Origin: Granulicella sp. S190
GTDB lineage: Bacteria > Acidobacteriota > Terriglobia > Terriglobales > Acidobacteriaceae
Assembly: GCF_009766095.1 (NCBI RefSeq)
Contig: NZ_LMUD01000016.1
Location: forward strand, 260,948 to 324,947
Direction: 5' to 3'
Length of the DNA: 64,000 bases
Each line of letters starts with the position of its first letter. Position 1 is the first letter of the stretch. The translations under genes and the position numbers were made by a program. Positions 28,317 through 37,515 of the stretch are shown in pieces. The notes beneath the pieces were generated by a model. It saw nothing but the letters and a program-made list of their open reading frames with translations. It had not been told where the DNA came from and ran no database searches.

Positions 28317-30051
28317 GTTCAGGGTGTGGGCGCCGAAGGTGGAGAAGGTGGGCGTCAAAGTTGGCGACACTACGTTTGCGATGAATGGGCCAGACGAGTA
28401 TGGATGGTGGAGCGCGCCGGTGCAGCAGGCGAGACCGGGGACCGATTATGGGTTCGTGCTGGGGAATGACCCGAAGGCGTGGCCCGATCCGAGGTCGGAG
28501 TGGCAGCCCGAGGGAGTGCATGGCTTGTCGCGAGTGTATGACCAGAGCGCTTTTGCGTGGAGCGATAACAGATGGGATGCGCCTCCTCTGGAGAAGGCTG
28601 TGATCTATGAGCTGCATGTAGGGACGTTTACCGTGCAGGGAACGTTCGATGCAGCGATTGAGAGGCTGGCGTATTTGTGGGAGCTTGGCATTACGCATGT
28701 CGAGTTGATGCCGGTGGCGGCGTTTCCTGGAGGACATGGCTGGGGCTATGACGGGGCTGCGCTGTTTGCGGTGACGCAGCAGTATGGCGGACCGGATGGG
28801 TTGAAGCGGCTGGTGGATGCGTGCCATGCGCGCGGTCTGGCAGTGCTGCTGGATGTGGTTTACAACCACTTTGGGCCGGTGGGGAACTACTCAGGCAAGT
28901 ACGGACCTTACATCACGGAGAAGCACCACACTCCGTGGGGCGGGGCGGTGAACTTTGAAGACGCCGGTAGTGACGAGGTGCGGCGTTTCTTCGTCGACAA
29001 TGCGTTGATGTGGATGAGGGAGTACCACATCGATGGACTACGGCTGGATGCGGTGCATGAGTATGTCGACCGATCGGCGGTTCATTTTATGGAGCAGCTC
29101 TCGGCAGAGATTGCTGACCTGTCTGCGGAGTTGGGACGGCGATTGGTGTTGATTGCCGAGAGCGATTTGAACGATCCGAGGGTGGTGACTCCCGCGGAAG
29201 CGGGCGGGTACGGAATGGACGCGCAGTGGAGCGATGATTTTCATCATGCGCTGTTTACGGTGCTGACGGCGGAGGGTAACGAGAAGGGATACTACGGCGA
29301 CTTTGGAAGCTTCGAGAAGCTGGCGAAGTCTTTGACGAAGAACTTTGTGCAGGATGGAACGTATTCGACCTATCGACGGCGCACGCACGGGCGGCCTGCG
29401 GATTCTTTGTCGCCGCATCGTTTCTTGGGATATATCCAGAATCACGATCAGGTGGGGAACCGTGCTGTAGGAGACAGACTGGACCAGACGGTGGGGATGA
29501 ATCGGGCGAAGGTGGCTGCAGCGCTGGTGCTGACAGCTCCTTTTATTCCGATGATCTTTCAGGGGGAGGAGTATGCGGCGTCGACGCCCTTTCAGTACTT
29601 CGCGGATCATGAAGATCCGGAGATGGCGAAGTCGGTGAAGGCAGGTCGGCAGGGCGAGTTTGCGGCATTTGGATGGAACCCTGAAGACATTCCCGATCCG
29701 GAGAAGGTGGAAACGTTTCTGCGTTCGAAGCTGAACTGGACGGAGGTGCATGAAGGACGACATGAGGAGATGCTGGAGTGGTATCGCCGATTGATTGCAC
29801 TGCGGCGAGGGTCGGCGGCTTTGAACGATGGAACTCCCGGGCATGTGAAGGCGAGCTTCGATGAGGAAGGGCGATGGTTGGTGATGGAACGCGGACGAGT
29901 GGCGATGATGTGCAACCTGGGGCAGAAGCAGCTCGAATTGCCTGCCTCTGAAAGGCTGTCATTGCTGTTGGGTTCTCAATCCGGAGTTGAGATCAAGGGT
30001 GGGAAGGTGATTCTGCCCGCAGATAGTGTTGCGATTCTGTCCGGCGAGTAG
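28309..30051 (+). CDS. treZ: Malto-oligosyltrehalose trehalohydrolase
   Basis: A 580-residue GH13 enzyme that releases trehalose from the maltooligosyl trehalose made by TreY. The start at ATG 28309 is inside the end of treY and has GGGGGAG 7 bases upstream; an earlier GTG in frame is not needed. An N-terminal CBM48-like Ig domain begins HEFRVWAPKVEKV. Catalytic-domain motifs follow: YELHVGTFT, GHGWGYDG, LLDVVYNHFGP (region I), GLRLDAVHEY (region II, nucleophile Asp), LIAESDLNDPRV (region III, acid/base Glu) and IQNHDQVGNRAVGDR (region IV). These match the TreZ pattern and its usual length of about 560-600 residues. Confidence 0.97.
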   Translation: MHEFRVWAPKVEKVGVKVGDTTFAMNGPDEYGWWSAPVQQARPGTDYGFVLGNDPKAWPDPRSEWQPEGVHGLSRVYDQSAFAWSDNRWDAPPLEKAVIYELHVGTFTVQGTFDAAIERLAYLWELGITHVELMPVAAFPGGHGWGYDGAALFAVTQQYGGPDGLKRLVDACHARGLAVLLDVVYNHFGPVGNYSGKYGPYITEKHHTPWGGAVNFEDAGSDEVRRFFVDNALMWMREYHIDGLRLDAVHEYVDRSAVHFMEQLSAEIADLSAELGRRLVLIAESDLNDPRVVTPAEAGGYGMDAQWSDDFHHALFTVLTAEGNEKGYYGDFGSFEKLAKSLTKNFVQDGTYSTYRRRTHGRPADSLSPHRFLGYIQNHDQVGNRAVGDRLDQTVGMNRAKVAAALVLTAPFIPMIFQGEEYAASTPFQYFADHEDPEMAKSVKAGRQGEFAAFGWNPEDIPDPEKVETFLRSKLNWTEVHEGRHEEMLEWYRRLIALRRGSAALNDGTPGHVKASFDEEGRWLVMERGRVAMMCNLGQKQLELPASERLSLLLGSQSGVEIKGGKVILPADSVAILSGE

Positions 30052-30300
30052 AGGCTTTGGGATTTTGATGTGGTCCTGCTCTTTCGGACATGCAGTGGGC
30101 GCAGGAACGCAAAGCAGTTAGCATGGAAAGGTGGGTCGGAGTTGTCGGTTTGACTTCGATTTCTTCAAGCCAATGCTTTCGCTGCCCAGGGAAACTTTTG
30201 CGTTGCTTACTCGTCTTCTTTAGTGGATGGCGACTTGGAGGGAGTAAATCTTCAAGCGACCGGCGAGAATGTGACCGGACTGCACTTGAGGAAGAAGATC

Positions 30301-31491
30301 ATGTTGAAAAAATCTGGAATCTTCCAGGCAGCGATATGGTGCGCTGGTTTGCTGCTTCCGGTTGCTGCGTTTTCAGCCGGCGATCTGATGGCAATGGCGC
30401 AGAGTCCGGCTGCTGTTTCTTCACCTGCGGCTGTGCGTCAGATCGGTACGGTAAAGACGATTGCCGGGAGCATCCTGACGCTGAAGACCGATGCGGGGCA
30501 GGAGGTTGCTGTGAGCGTTGCCGATGGGGCGCGCGTTCTGCAACTGGCACCGGGCAGCACTGATTTGAAGACCGCACAGACGATTACTCTTGCGAACATT
30601 GCGGTGGGCGACCGGGTGCTGGTGAGCGGTAAGGCCGGAGATACTGCTGGTGGCTTGACGGCTTCGCGCGTGATCCTGATGAAGTCTTCTGACATTGCGC
30701 AGAAGCACGAGGCGGAGCAGGCGGACTGGCAGAAGCGTGGGACCGGCGGGATTGTGAACGCAGTGGATGCCGCGAGTGGAACGATGACGGTTTCGGTAGG
30801 TGCGAAGAAGCTCACGGTGAAGACGTCGAGTGCGACGATGTTTCGTCGCTATGCGGGTGACTCGGTGAAGTTTGAAGATGCGAAGCCAGGGACGCTGCCC
30901 CAGATACAGATGGGCGATCAGCTTCGCGTGCGCGGGGCGAAGTCCGAGGATGGCTCCTCGATCCAGGCGGAGGAGGTGGTTAGCGGCTCGTTCAAGAACC
31001 TGGCGGGGCTGATTGCGACGATTGACGCGGCCAAGGGTACGGTGACGTTGAAGGACCTGGCGACAAAGAAGACTGTGACGGTGACGCTGACGGCGAACTC
31101 GAACCTGCGGGCGCTGCCGCCACAGGCTGCAGCGCGGTTTGCGGCTCGGGCGAAGGGTGCGACAGGCGGTGAGTCACAGGCTGCTGCGCAGGTTGGAGGC
31201 CAAGGCAGTGGAGGCGCGGGCGGGGAGCATGCGGGTGGCTCGGAGCACTCTGCAGTGATGGATCTTTCTCAGATGGTGAGCCGGTTGCCGAACCAGACGG
31301 TTGCCGATTTGAAGGTGGGAGATGCCGTGATGATCGTCGCGTCGCAGCCAGACCCGACGAGCAGTACGGTGACGTGCGTGACTTTGCTGTCGGGAGTGGA
31401 GCCAATTCTGGCGGCGACACCGAGCGGCGGCCCGGTGTTGACTCTTTCTCCCTGGAGCCTAGGCGGGGGCGCTGACAGCGGAGCACAGTAA
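30301..31491 (+). CDS. Secreted DUF5666-type repeat protein
   Basis: A 396-residue exported protein from ATG 30301 (GAGGAAG 9 bases upstream); the frame stays open upstream but the signal peptide (LKKSGIFQAAIWCAGLLLPVAAF) fixes this start. Three or four similar small beta domains follow, each of the form GTVKTIAGSILTLKTDAG / VGDRVLVSGK..., GIVNAVDAASGTMTVSVGAK / MGDQLRVRGAKSEDG, and GLIATIDAAKGTVTLKDLATKK, which is the pattern of DUF5666. A Gly/Ala/Gln-rich low-complexity stretch lies near residues 285-320. It is followed 39 bp downstream by an Oar-type receptor on the same strand, so both may serve the same surface process. The molecular function is not known. Confidence 0.75.
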   Translation: MLKKSGIFQAAIWCAGLLLPVAAFSAGDLMAMAQSPAAVSSPAAVRQIGTVKTIAGSILTLKTDAGQEVAVSVADGARVLQLAPGSTDLKTAQTITLANIAVGDRVLVSGKAGDTAGGLTASRVILMKSSDIAQKHEAEQADWQKRGTGGIVNAVDAASGTMTVSVGAKKLTVKTSSATMFRRYAGDSVKFEDAKPGTLPQIQMGDQLRVRGAKSEDGSSIQAEEVVSGSFKNLAGLIATIDAAKGTVTLKDLATKKTVTVTLTANSNLRALPPQAAARFAARAKGATGGESQAAAQVGGQGSGGAGGEHAGGSEHSAVMDLSQMVSRLPNQTVADLKVGDAVMIVASQPDPTSSTVTCVTLLSGVEPILAATPSGGPVLTLSPWSLGGGADSGAQ

Positions 31492-31530
31492 TTTTTTGAC
31501 TTGCGAGAACGAAAATATTTAGGAGCAGTA

Positions 31531-34491
31531 ATGTCATTTCGCGCAGCCTTGAAGATCTCTTTTCTTTTTTTTATCGCACTGATGCCGAAGGTTACGCGCG
31601 CCCAACAGACGGGTGCGACGGTGCATGGAGTTGTAGCTGATCCCGAGAGTGCTGTGATTCCCGGTGCGACGGTGACGTTGAGTCCGACTGCAGGCAAGGC
31701 GTTGATTACGCAGTCGCAGAGCGATGGGACGTATGTGCTGCATGGAGTTTCTGCGGGGACTTATTCGCTGACGGTGACGATGAAGGGGTTTGCGTCGTAT
31801 GTGAAGCTTGGCGTCAGGATTGCGACGGGACAGGATGCGGCGCTCGATGCAAAAATGGCGATTCAAGAGCAGCAGCAAGAGGTGAACGTCAGTGCGCAAG
31901 GTGCGCAGGTGAGCGTGGACTCCGATAGCAATGCAAGTAGCACGGTGATCAAAGGGAAGGATCTCGATGCGCTTTCGGATGATCCGGACGAGCTGTCTTC
32001 TGAACTGACAGCTTTGGCTGGACCCGCGGCGGGACCAAATGGGGGGCAGATTTACGTGGATGGTTTTACCGGAGGGCAGCTGCCGCCGAAGTCTTCGATT
32101 CGCGAGATTCGCATCAATCAGAATCCATTTTCGGCGCAGTATGACAAGCTGGGCTATGGACGAGTCGAGGTGTTTACGAAGCCGGGCACGGATAAGTATC
32201 ACGGGAATCTGAGCGTGCAGGGTGGGGATAACGCGTTCAATACTTCGAATCCGTTTTTGGGAGCTTCAAATACGCAGCCTCCGTATCACACGATCTTTGT
32301 GCTGGGAAGCGTGAGCGGTCCGATCAACCGGATTGCATCGTTCACGGTGGGCGGGTCGCATCGGACGATTCAGGACAACAACATCGTCAACCCCAGCGGA
32401 TTTTATGCCAGCTCGGCTACGTCGTTGACGCCGTGCGCCCCGGGGGATCTGAGTTGCTCGTACTTTTCGTCGTATCCGGAGGCGGCTCGTGCGTTCTCGC
32501 ATCCGCAGACGCGAAGCGATGTGAGCCCGCGCATCGACCTCGCTCTGGGCGAGAAGAACACGCTGACGGTGCGATACCAGTACAACGTGAACGGCCAGCA
32601 AAATAACGGTATCGGAAATACGAACCTCCCTGACGCCGGATACAACACCGAGACGACCGAGAATACGGTACAGATCAGCGACACGCAGATTCTAAGCCCG
32701 AAGGTGATCAATGAGACGCGGTTCGAGTACCAGCGAGACTACTCCACACAGAACCCGCTGAGCACGACGCCTACGCTGTCGGTCCAGGGAATCTTTACCT
32801 CTGGAGGATCGAGTCTGGGAACGCAGGCGAGCACGAGCACTCACCTTGAGGTGCAGAACTACAGCTCGATTGCGCTGGCGAAGAACTTCATTCGATTTGG
32901 TGGACGGCTGCGGACTACGAATGAGTCGCTCTCGTCGAACGAGGGATCGAATGGAACGTTTACTTATTCTTATTTGCTAGACCCTTGCTTTGACACAAAT
33001 CCCGGCATCAAGAGACCGACTAACTGCAACGCTGCGGCGACGAAGCCTTGCGATGTTTTGAATGCGGGGATCTCGTCGTATCAGTGCGGACTGCCGGGGC
33101 AGTATGCGGTGACGGCGATCAACAAGTTGGAGGTTGGCGGCCGGCTAACCGATGTGGGTCTCTATGCGGAGGATGACTGGAAGCCGAAGGGGAACCTTAC
33201 GATCACCTATGGGATTCGTCTGGAGGCGCAGAACGTGATCAATAGCGGGCATGACTTTGCGCCGCGGGCCTCGTTTGCTTATGGAATTCCGCGAGGCGGC
33301 GGCAAGTCCCCGGTGACGGTGGTTCGCGGGGGCTATGGGATCTTCTACGACCGTTTTACGCTGGCGAACTATCTGACGACGCTACAGGAGAACGGCGCTA
33401 ACCAGGTGGCCTCTACGGTTATCAACCCCGGGAGCGGGTGTACGCCAGCGAATCCTTTGGCGTGCGGAGGTGCGTCTTCGAGCCGGCCGCAGACTTATTC
33501 GTTAGGAGATGGGATTCGCAGCTCGTACACGATGCAGGCGGCGATTGGGGTCGATCAGCAGCTGGGGCGAGCGGCGACGATGTCGGTGAACTATCTCAAT
33601 GCTCGCGGGAATCATCAGTATCTGAGCCGGAACTTCTTCGATGCGGACACTCCGGGGACGCCTTATGACTTTCAGTTTCAGTCCGGTGGCGTTTACAAAG
33701 AGAATCAACTGTTGATCAACGGGAATGCACGCTTGAAGAAGGTGACGCTGTTCGGTTTCTACTCGTTGAACCTTGCGGATGCGAATACCTCGGGCTCGGG
33801 ATTCTTTCCGACGAGCAATACCAATACAAAGGTGGATTACGGGCGCGCTTCGTTTACGCATGCGAGCTTTGCGGTGGTCGGCGGGAGTTGGCAGCTGCCG
33901 TATGCCTTCAGTGCCAGCCCCTTCATTATCGCGCAGTCGGGCACGCCATATAACCTGACGAGCGGACTCGATCCTACGGGGTCGACGATTTATAACGCGC
34001 GGCCGTTTTTCGCGAACGGTGACAGTGGGCGCTGCACGGTTTCGTCTGACTTCAGCGCAACGCAGACCGGAAGCCTGACGGCGGTGCCCATCAACTACTG
34101 CAACGGCCCGGCCAACTTTACGTTCAATCTTCGAGCTTCCCGGGTCTTTGGGTTTGGAGAGAAGACGGGCGGGAAGGGCGACTCGGCTCAAGACGGCAGG
34201 GGCGGGGGACGCGGCGGACCTGGTGGTGGTGGTCCGGGTGGTGGTGCTCGTGCTGGCGGTCCGGGTGGAGTTCGTGGAGGGTTTGGACCTCAAGGCTCCA
34301 GCTCCGGCCATCGTTATACCTTCACGCTGGGAGCGCAGGCCTTCAACCTGTTCAACGTGATTCCTTATGGGACGCCGACGAGTAGTTTGAGCTCGCCGCG
34401 ATTTGGACAGTTCACTACGCTGGCGGCTGGCCCATTCAGCTCTGCAACTGCTGTTCGCCGGATTACGCTGCAGGCTACGTTCAACTTCTAA
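31531..34491 (+). CDS. Oar-type TonB-dependent receptor with carboxypeptidase-regulatory domain
   Basis: A 986-residue outer-membrane protein. The start is ATG 31531 with AGGAG six bases upstream, giving the signal peptide SFRAALKISFLFFIALMPKV ending near TRAQQ. An Ig-like carboxypeptidase-regulatory domain spans about residues 28-110 (GATVHGVVADPESAVIPGA ... GTYSLTVTMKGFAS). A plug-like region follows (IYVDGFTGGQLPPKSSIREI, NQNPFSAQYDKLGYGRVEV), then a large barrel (RYQYNVNGQQ, YAEDDWKPKGNLTITYGIRL, PRASFAYGI) ending in a C-terminal Phe (ATFNF), the usual outer-membrane targeting signal. A Gly/Arg-rich insertion (GRGGGRGGPGGGGPGGGARA region, about residues 890-925) interrupts the last strands. 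Ligand unknown. It is probably cotranscribed with the preceding DUF5666 protein. Confidence 0.9.
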   Translation: MSFRAALKISFLFFIALMPKVTRAQQTGATVHGVVADPESAVIPGATVTLSPTAGKALITQSQSDGTYVLHGVSAGTYSLTVTMKGFASYVKLGVRIATGQDAALDAKMAIQEQQQEVNVSAQGAQVSVDSDSNASSTVIKGKDLDALSDDPDELSSELTALAGPAAGPNGGQIYVDGFTGGQLPPKSSIREIRINQNPFSAQYDKLGYGRVEVFTKPGTDKYHGNLSVQGGDNAFNTSNPFLGASNTQPPYHTIFVLGSVSGPINRIASFTVGGSHRTIQDNNIVNPSGFYASSATSLTPCAPGDLSCSYFSSYPEAARAFSHPQTRSDVSPRIDLALGEKNTLTVRYQYNVNGQQNNGIGNTNLPDAGYNTETTENTVQISDTQILSPKVINETRFEYQRDYSTQNPLSTTPTLSVQGIFTSGGSSLGTQASTSTHLEVQNYSSIALAKNFIRFGGRLRTTNESLSSNEGSNGTFTYSYLLDPCFDTNPGIKRPTNCNAAATKPCDVLNAGISSYQCGLPGQYAVTAINKLEVGGRLTDVGLYAEDDWKPKGNLTITYGIRLEAQNVINSGHDFAPRASFAYGIPRGGGKSPVTVVRGGYGIFYDRFTLANYLTTLQENGANQVASTVINPGSGCTPANPLACGGASSSRPQTYSLGDGIRSSYTMQAAIGVDQQLGRAATMSVNYLNARGNHQYLSRNFFDADTPGTPYDFQFQSGGVYKENQLLINGNARLKKVTLFGFYSLNLADANTSGSGFFPTSNTNTKVDYGRASFTHASFAVVGGSWQLPYAFSASPFIIAQSGTPYNLTSGLDPTGSTIYNARPFFANGDSGRCTVSSDFSATQTGSLTAVPINYCNGPANFTFNLRASRVFGFGEKTGGKGDSAQDGRGGGRGGPGGGGPGGGARAGGPGGVRGGFGPQGSSSGHRYTFTLGAQAFNLFNVIPYGTPTSSLSSPRFGQFTTLAAGPFSSATAVRRITLQATFNF

Positions 34492-34520
34492 GGGCCCGAA
34501 GAGAGGGTGTCCTGCCGGAC

Positions 34521-34633
34521 GCCCCACTGCGCGTGGGGCGGTCACTTCGTGGCTTGTATACCTTGTTTTTGGCGGACAAGAACTTCGCGTCTTCCCGTTG
34601 GTCGGAGTCCGGAGGCGGCTTTCGACCAACGGG
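34521..34633. terminator. Two hairpins between convergent genes
   Basis: A 7-bp hairpin (GCCCCAC at 34521-34527 with GTGGGGC at 34533-34539) and an 11-bp inverted repeat (34594-34604 with 34623-34633, arms CCCGTTGGTCG / CGACCAACGGG, 18-base loop) fill the gap between the receptor gene and the leftward hmgA. Neither has a strong T run, so factor-independent termination is uncertain; transcript-end protection is another option. Confidence 0.4.
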
Positions 34634-34635
34634 TG

Positions 34636-35928
34636 CTATGGTTTGAAGTTTTTCTTCAGGGTCTGCCAGCAGGTGTAGTACTCGTGCTGGCGGGCAGCGG
34701 TATCCATGGCGAACTTGGTGGGACGGCAGACGAAGCGGGTTTCGAACATGAAGGCGAGCGTGCCTTCGAGTTTGACCGGCTTCAGGTCGGCTTTGCTGGC
34801 GCGGTCAAACGTCTCGGCGTCGGGACCGTGGCCGCTCATGCAGTTGTGCAGGCTGGCGCCGCCGGGAACGAAGCCCTCGGCCTTGGCGTCGTACTCTCCG
34901 GTGACGAGGCCCATGAACTCGTTCATGAAGTTGCGGTGGAACCAGGGCGGTCGGAAGGTGTGCTCGGCGACGATCCAGCGCGGAGGGAAGATGGCGAAGT
35001 CGACATTGGCTGTGCCCGGGAGCTCGCTGGGCGAGGTGAGGACGGTGTAGATGGATGGGTCGGGGTGATCGAAGCTGACGGAGTTGATGCAGTTGAAGCG
35101 GGCGAGGTCGTACTTGCAGGGGGCGTAGTTGCCGTGCCAGGCGACGACGTCGAGAGGCGAGTGGTCGAAGTCGGAGGCCCAGAGGTTGCCTTGGAATTTG
35201 GCGACGACCTGGAAGGTTGCGTTGTCGCGGTCGTCGTAGGCGGCGTGCGGGGTGTGGAAGTCGCGACTGTTGGCGAGGCCGTTAGCTCCGATGGGACCTA
35301 GTTCGGGCAGGCGGAAGGTCTGGCCGTAGTTTTCGAGGAGGTAGCCGCGTGCTTGTGGGTCGAGCAGCTCGACGCGGAACTTGATGCCGCGAGGGATGAG
35401 GGCGATCTCGCCGGGGGTGACTTCAAGGATGCCGAGTTCGGTGTGAAGCATGATGCGGCCTAGCTGGGGGACGAAGAGAAGCTCGCCGTCTGCGGAGTAG
35501 AAGAAGCGGTCGGTCATGCTCTTGGTCGCGGCGTAGATGTGGATGGCGACGCCGGAGTGCATGGTGAGGTCGCCGTTGCCGGCTAGGGTGGTAAGGCCGT
35601 CTACAAAATCAACTGGCGTCGTTGGTAGTGGTAGTGGATCCCAGCGGAGTTGGCTTGGTGTGGTTTCGACTTCGTTGAAAGGGGTTGAGCGGACCATGCC
35701 GTTGGCGATGCGCTCGTACGGTTTGTGCATAACGGAAGGGCGGATACGGTAGGTCCAGGTGCGCCGGTTCAGATGACGGGGCGCGGTGAAGGGACTGCCG
35801 CTGAGCTGCTCGGTGTAGAGGCCCAGGGGGGCTTTTTGCGGGGCGTTTTGACCGACGGGGAGAGCGCCGGAGTGAGCCTCGGTGGCGAACTCATTACCGA
35901 AGCCGCTGAAGTACTTGAGATTGGGCAT
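34636..35928 (-). CDS. hmgA: Homogentisate 1,2-dioxygenase
   Basis: A 430-residue Fe(II) ring-cleaving enzyme that converts homogentisate to maleylacetoacetate in tyrosine/phenylalanine breakdown. The start at 35928 has AGAGGATC upstream and gives [16 protein letters not shown], the standard N-terminus. The iron ligands of the family are visible: His and Glu in [14 protein letters not shown] and His in [13 protein letters not shown]. Length is close to the usual 430-445. It lies 137 bp after the aldehyde dehydrogenase gene on the same strand, so it may be read from its own promoter. Its usual partners (hydroxyphenylpyruvate dioxygenase, fumarylacetoacetase) are not in this window. Confidence 0.97.
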   Translation of the reverse strand: MPNLKYFSGFGNEFATEAHSGALPVGQNAPQKAPLGLYTEQLSGSPFTAPRHLNRRTWTYRIRPSVMHKPYERIANGMVRSTPFNEVETTPSQLRWDPLPLPTTPVDFVDGLTTLAGNGDLTMHSGVAIHIYAATKSMTDRFFYSADGELLFVPQLGRIMLHTELGILEVTPGEIALIPRGIKFRVELLDPQARGYLLENYGQTFRLPELGPIGANGLANSRDFHTPHAAYDDRDNATFQVVAKFQGNLWASDFDHSPLDVVAWHGNYAPCKYDLARFNCINSVSFDHPDPSIYTVLTSPSELPGTANVDFAIFPPRWIVAEHTFRPPWFHRNFMNEFMGLVTGEYDAKAEGFVPGGASLHNCMSGHGPDAETFDRASKADLKPVKLEGTLAFMFETRFVCRPTKFAMDTAARQHEYYTCWQTLKKNFKP

Positions 35929-36065
35929 GTTGATCCTCTTGGGTGTATCTGGTCTCGCTTGTATCAGTCTCGGGTCGACGCTTCCCGACGAACGGAGGAG
36001 GCTTCTCGACGACACAGAAGCTTAACCGAAAACTCGGGTCTTGTGTTGCGCTGCGGGGAAGTGCG

Positions 36066-37502
36066 TTAGTTGCTGTGGGAAGGTTCTGCGGCGGAGACCA
36101 TGTACGGCTTTGTGGCGGGGTCACTGGGGGAGACTGCGGAGGAGATGACGACGGTCTTTGCGTTGAGGAACTCACGCATGCCTGCTGCGGAGAGCTCGTG
36201 GCCGTAGCCGGAGTGTTTGATGCCACCGAAGGGCAGGCGTGGATCGCTGGCGACCATGGCGTTGAGGAAGACGCCGCCGCACTGCAGCTCGGAGATGAAG
36301 CGCTGCTGCTCGGCAGGTTCGCGGGTCCAGGCGGAGGCGCTGAGGCCGAAGGGTGTGTCGTTGGCGATCTCGATGGCCTCGTTAATGTCCTGAACACGGA
36401 AGAGCATGGCGACGGGGCCGAAGAGCTCTTCGCGATAGACGGTAGAGGTGCGCGGAACGCCGGTGAGGACGGTGGGCTCGAAGTAGTTGCCTGCGCCGAG
36501 CATGCGTTCGCCACCGGTGAGGACGCGAGCGCCAACTCGTGTGGCAGCCTGGATCTGCTGCTCAAGGAGTTCGATGCCGTGGACAGTTGCGAGCGGGCCG
36601 ATGTCGGTGTCCTGCTTCATGGGATCGCCGACGCGCATGGCTTCCATGCCGGCGACGAAGCGCGATTCGAAGACATCGTAGATTTCGTCGGCGATGAGGA
36701 AGCGTTTTGCGGCGATGCAGGACTGGCCGCTGTTGACACACCGGGCGCGGATGGCGGTGTCGATGGCGAGATCGAGGTCAGCGGAGGGCATAACGATGAA
36801 GGGATCGCTGCCGCCAAGTTCAAGAACGGATTTTTTGATGAGCCATCCAGCCTGAGCGCCGATGGCGCGACCGGCGGTTTCGCTACCGGTGACGGTGACG
36901 GCTACAACGCGTTCGTCGCCGAGGACGGTTTCGACCTGGTGGATCTCGAGGAGAAGGCTTTGGAAGGCACCGCGTGGAAAGCCTGCGCGGCGCACGAGAG
37001 ATTCGATGGCGAGGGCGCACTGGGGGACATTGCCTGCGTGCTTCAACAGGGCGACATTGCCTGCCATGAGCGCGGGCGCGAGGAAGCGGAAGACCTGCCA
37101 AAAAGGAAAATTCCACGGCATGACGGCAAGGACAACGCCGAGTGGCTCCCAGCGGACGTAGCTGTAGTTATCGCCCGTGGGAATGGACTCCGCTGCGAGG
37201 ATGCGTGCGGCGTGCTCGGCGTAGTAGCGGCAGACGTCGGCGCATTTGAGAATCTCGAGGCGGGCGGCGGCGAGCGGCTTGCCCATCTCCTCGGTGATGA
37301 GCGTGGAGAGGTCGTCGATCTCGTGCTCGAGGATGGAGGCAAGCTTGCGCATCCAGAGTGCGCGATGTTCGAGGGGGATGAGGGAGTAGGTGCGGAAGGA
37401 TTCGGCAGCGAGTGCGATCTTCTGGCGCGCGGCATTGTCGGTGAGCGGCTCAAAGCTGCGTAACAGTTTGCCAGTAGCGGGATTGATGGATTCGATGGCC
37501 AT
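36066..37502 (-). CDS. gabD: NAD(P)-dependent aldehyde dehydrogenase, succinate-semialdehyde dehydrogenase type
   Basis: A 478-residue ALDH-superfamily enzyme. It starts [13 protein letters not shown] and shows the family motifs [22 protein letters not shown] (cofactor/active-site helix; quoted only in part as needed), the general-base Glu in LELGGSDPF, the catalytic Cys in [12 protein letters not shown] and EELFGPV. The overall pattern is closest to succinate-semialdehyde dehydrogenase (GabD/Sad) enzymes. It begins 13 bp after the ureidoglycolate amidohydrolase gene, so it belongs to the purine-catabolic operon by position, where its aldehyde substrate is not obvious. The specific gene symbol is a best guess. 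Confidence 0.85.
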   Translation of the reverse strand: MAIESINPATGKLLRSFEPLTDNAARQKIALAAESFRTYSLIPLEHRALWMRKLASILEHEIDDLSTLITEEMGKPLAAARLEILKCADVCRYYAEHAARILAAESIPTGDNYSYVRWEPLGVVLAVMPWNFPFWQVFRFLAPALMAGNVALLKHAGNVPQCALAIESLVRRAGFPRGAFQSLLLEIHQVETVLGDERVVAVTVTGSETAGRAIGAQAGWLIKKSVLELGGSDPFIVMPSADLDLAIDTAIRARCVNSGQSCIAAKRFLIADEIYDVFESRFVAGMEAMRVGDPMKQDTDIGPLATVHGIELLEQQIQAATRVGARVLTGGERMLGAGNYFEPTVLTGVPRTSTVYREELFGPVAMLFRVQDINEAIEIANDTPFGLSASAWTREPAEQQRFISELQCGGVFLNAMVASDPRLPFGGIKHSGYGHELSAAGMREFLNAKTVVISSAVSPSDPATKPYMVSAAEPSHSN

Positions 37503-37515
37503 GCCGAAAACGGAG

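Noticed and set aside
26160..28370. 736-codon minus-strand ORF
   Set aside because: It is antisense to treY, which is unmistakable on the plus strand; the shadow is His/Arg/Leu-rich with no motifs.
35943..37463. 506-codon plus-strand ORF
   Set aside because: It is antisense to the aldehyde dehydrogenase gene, whose catalytic Cys and Glu motifs are intact on the minus strand.
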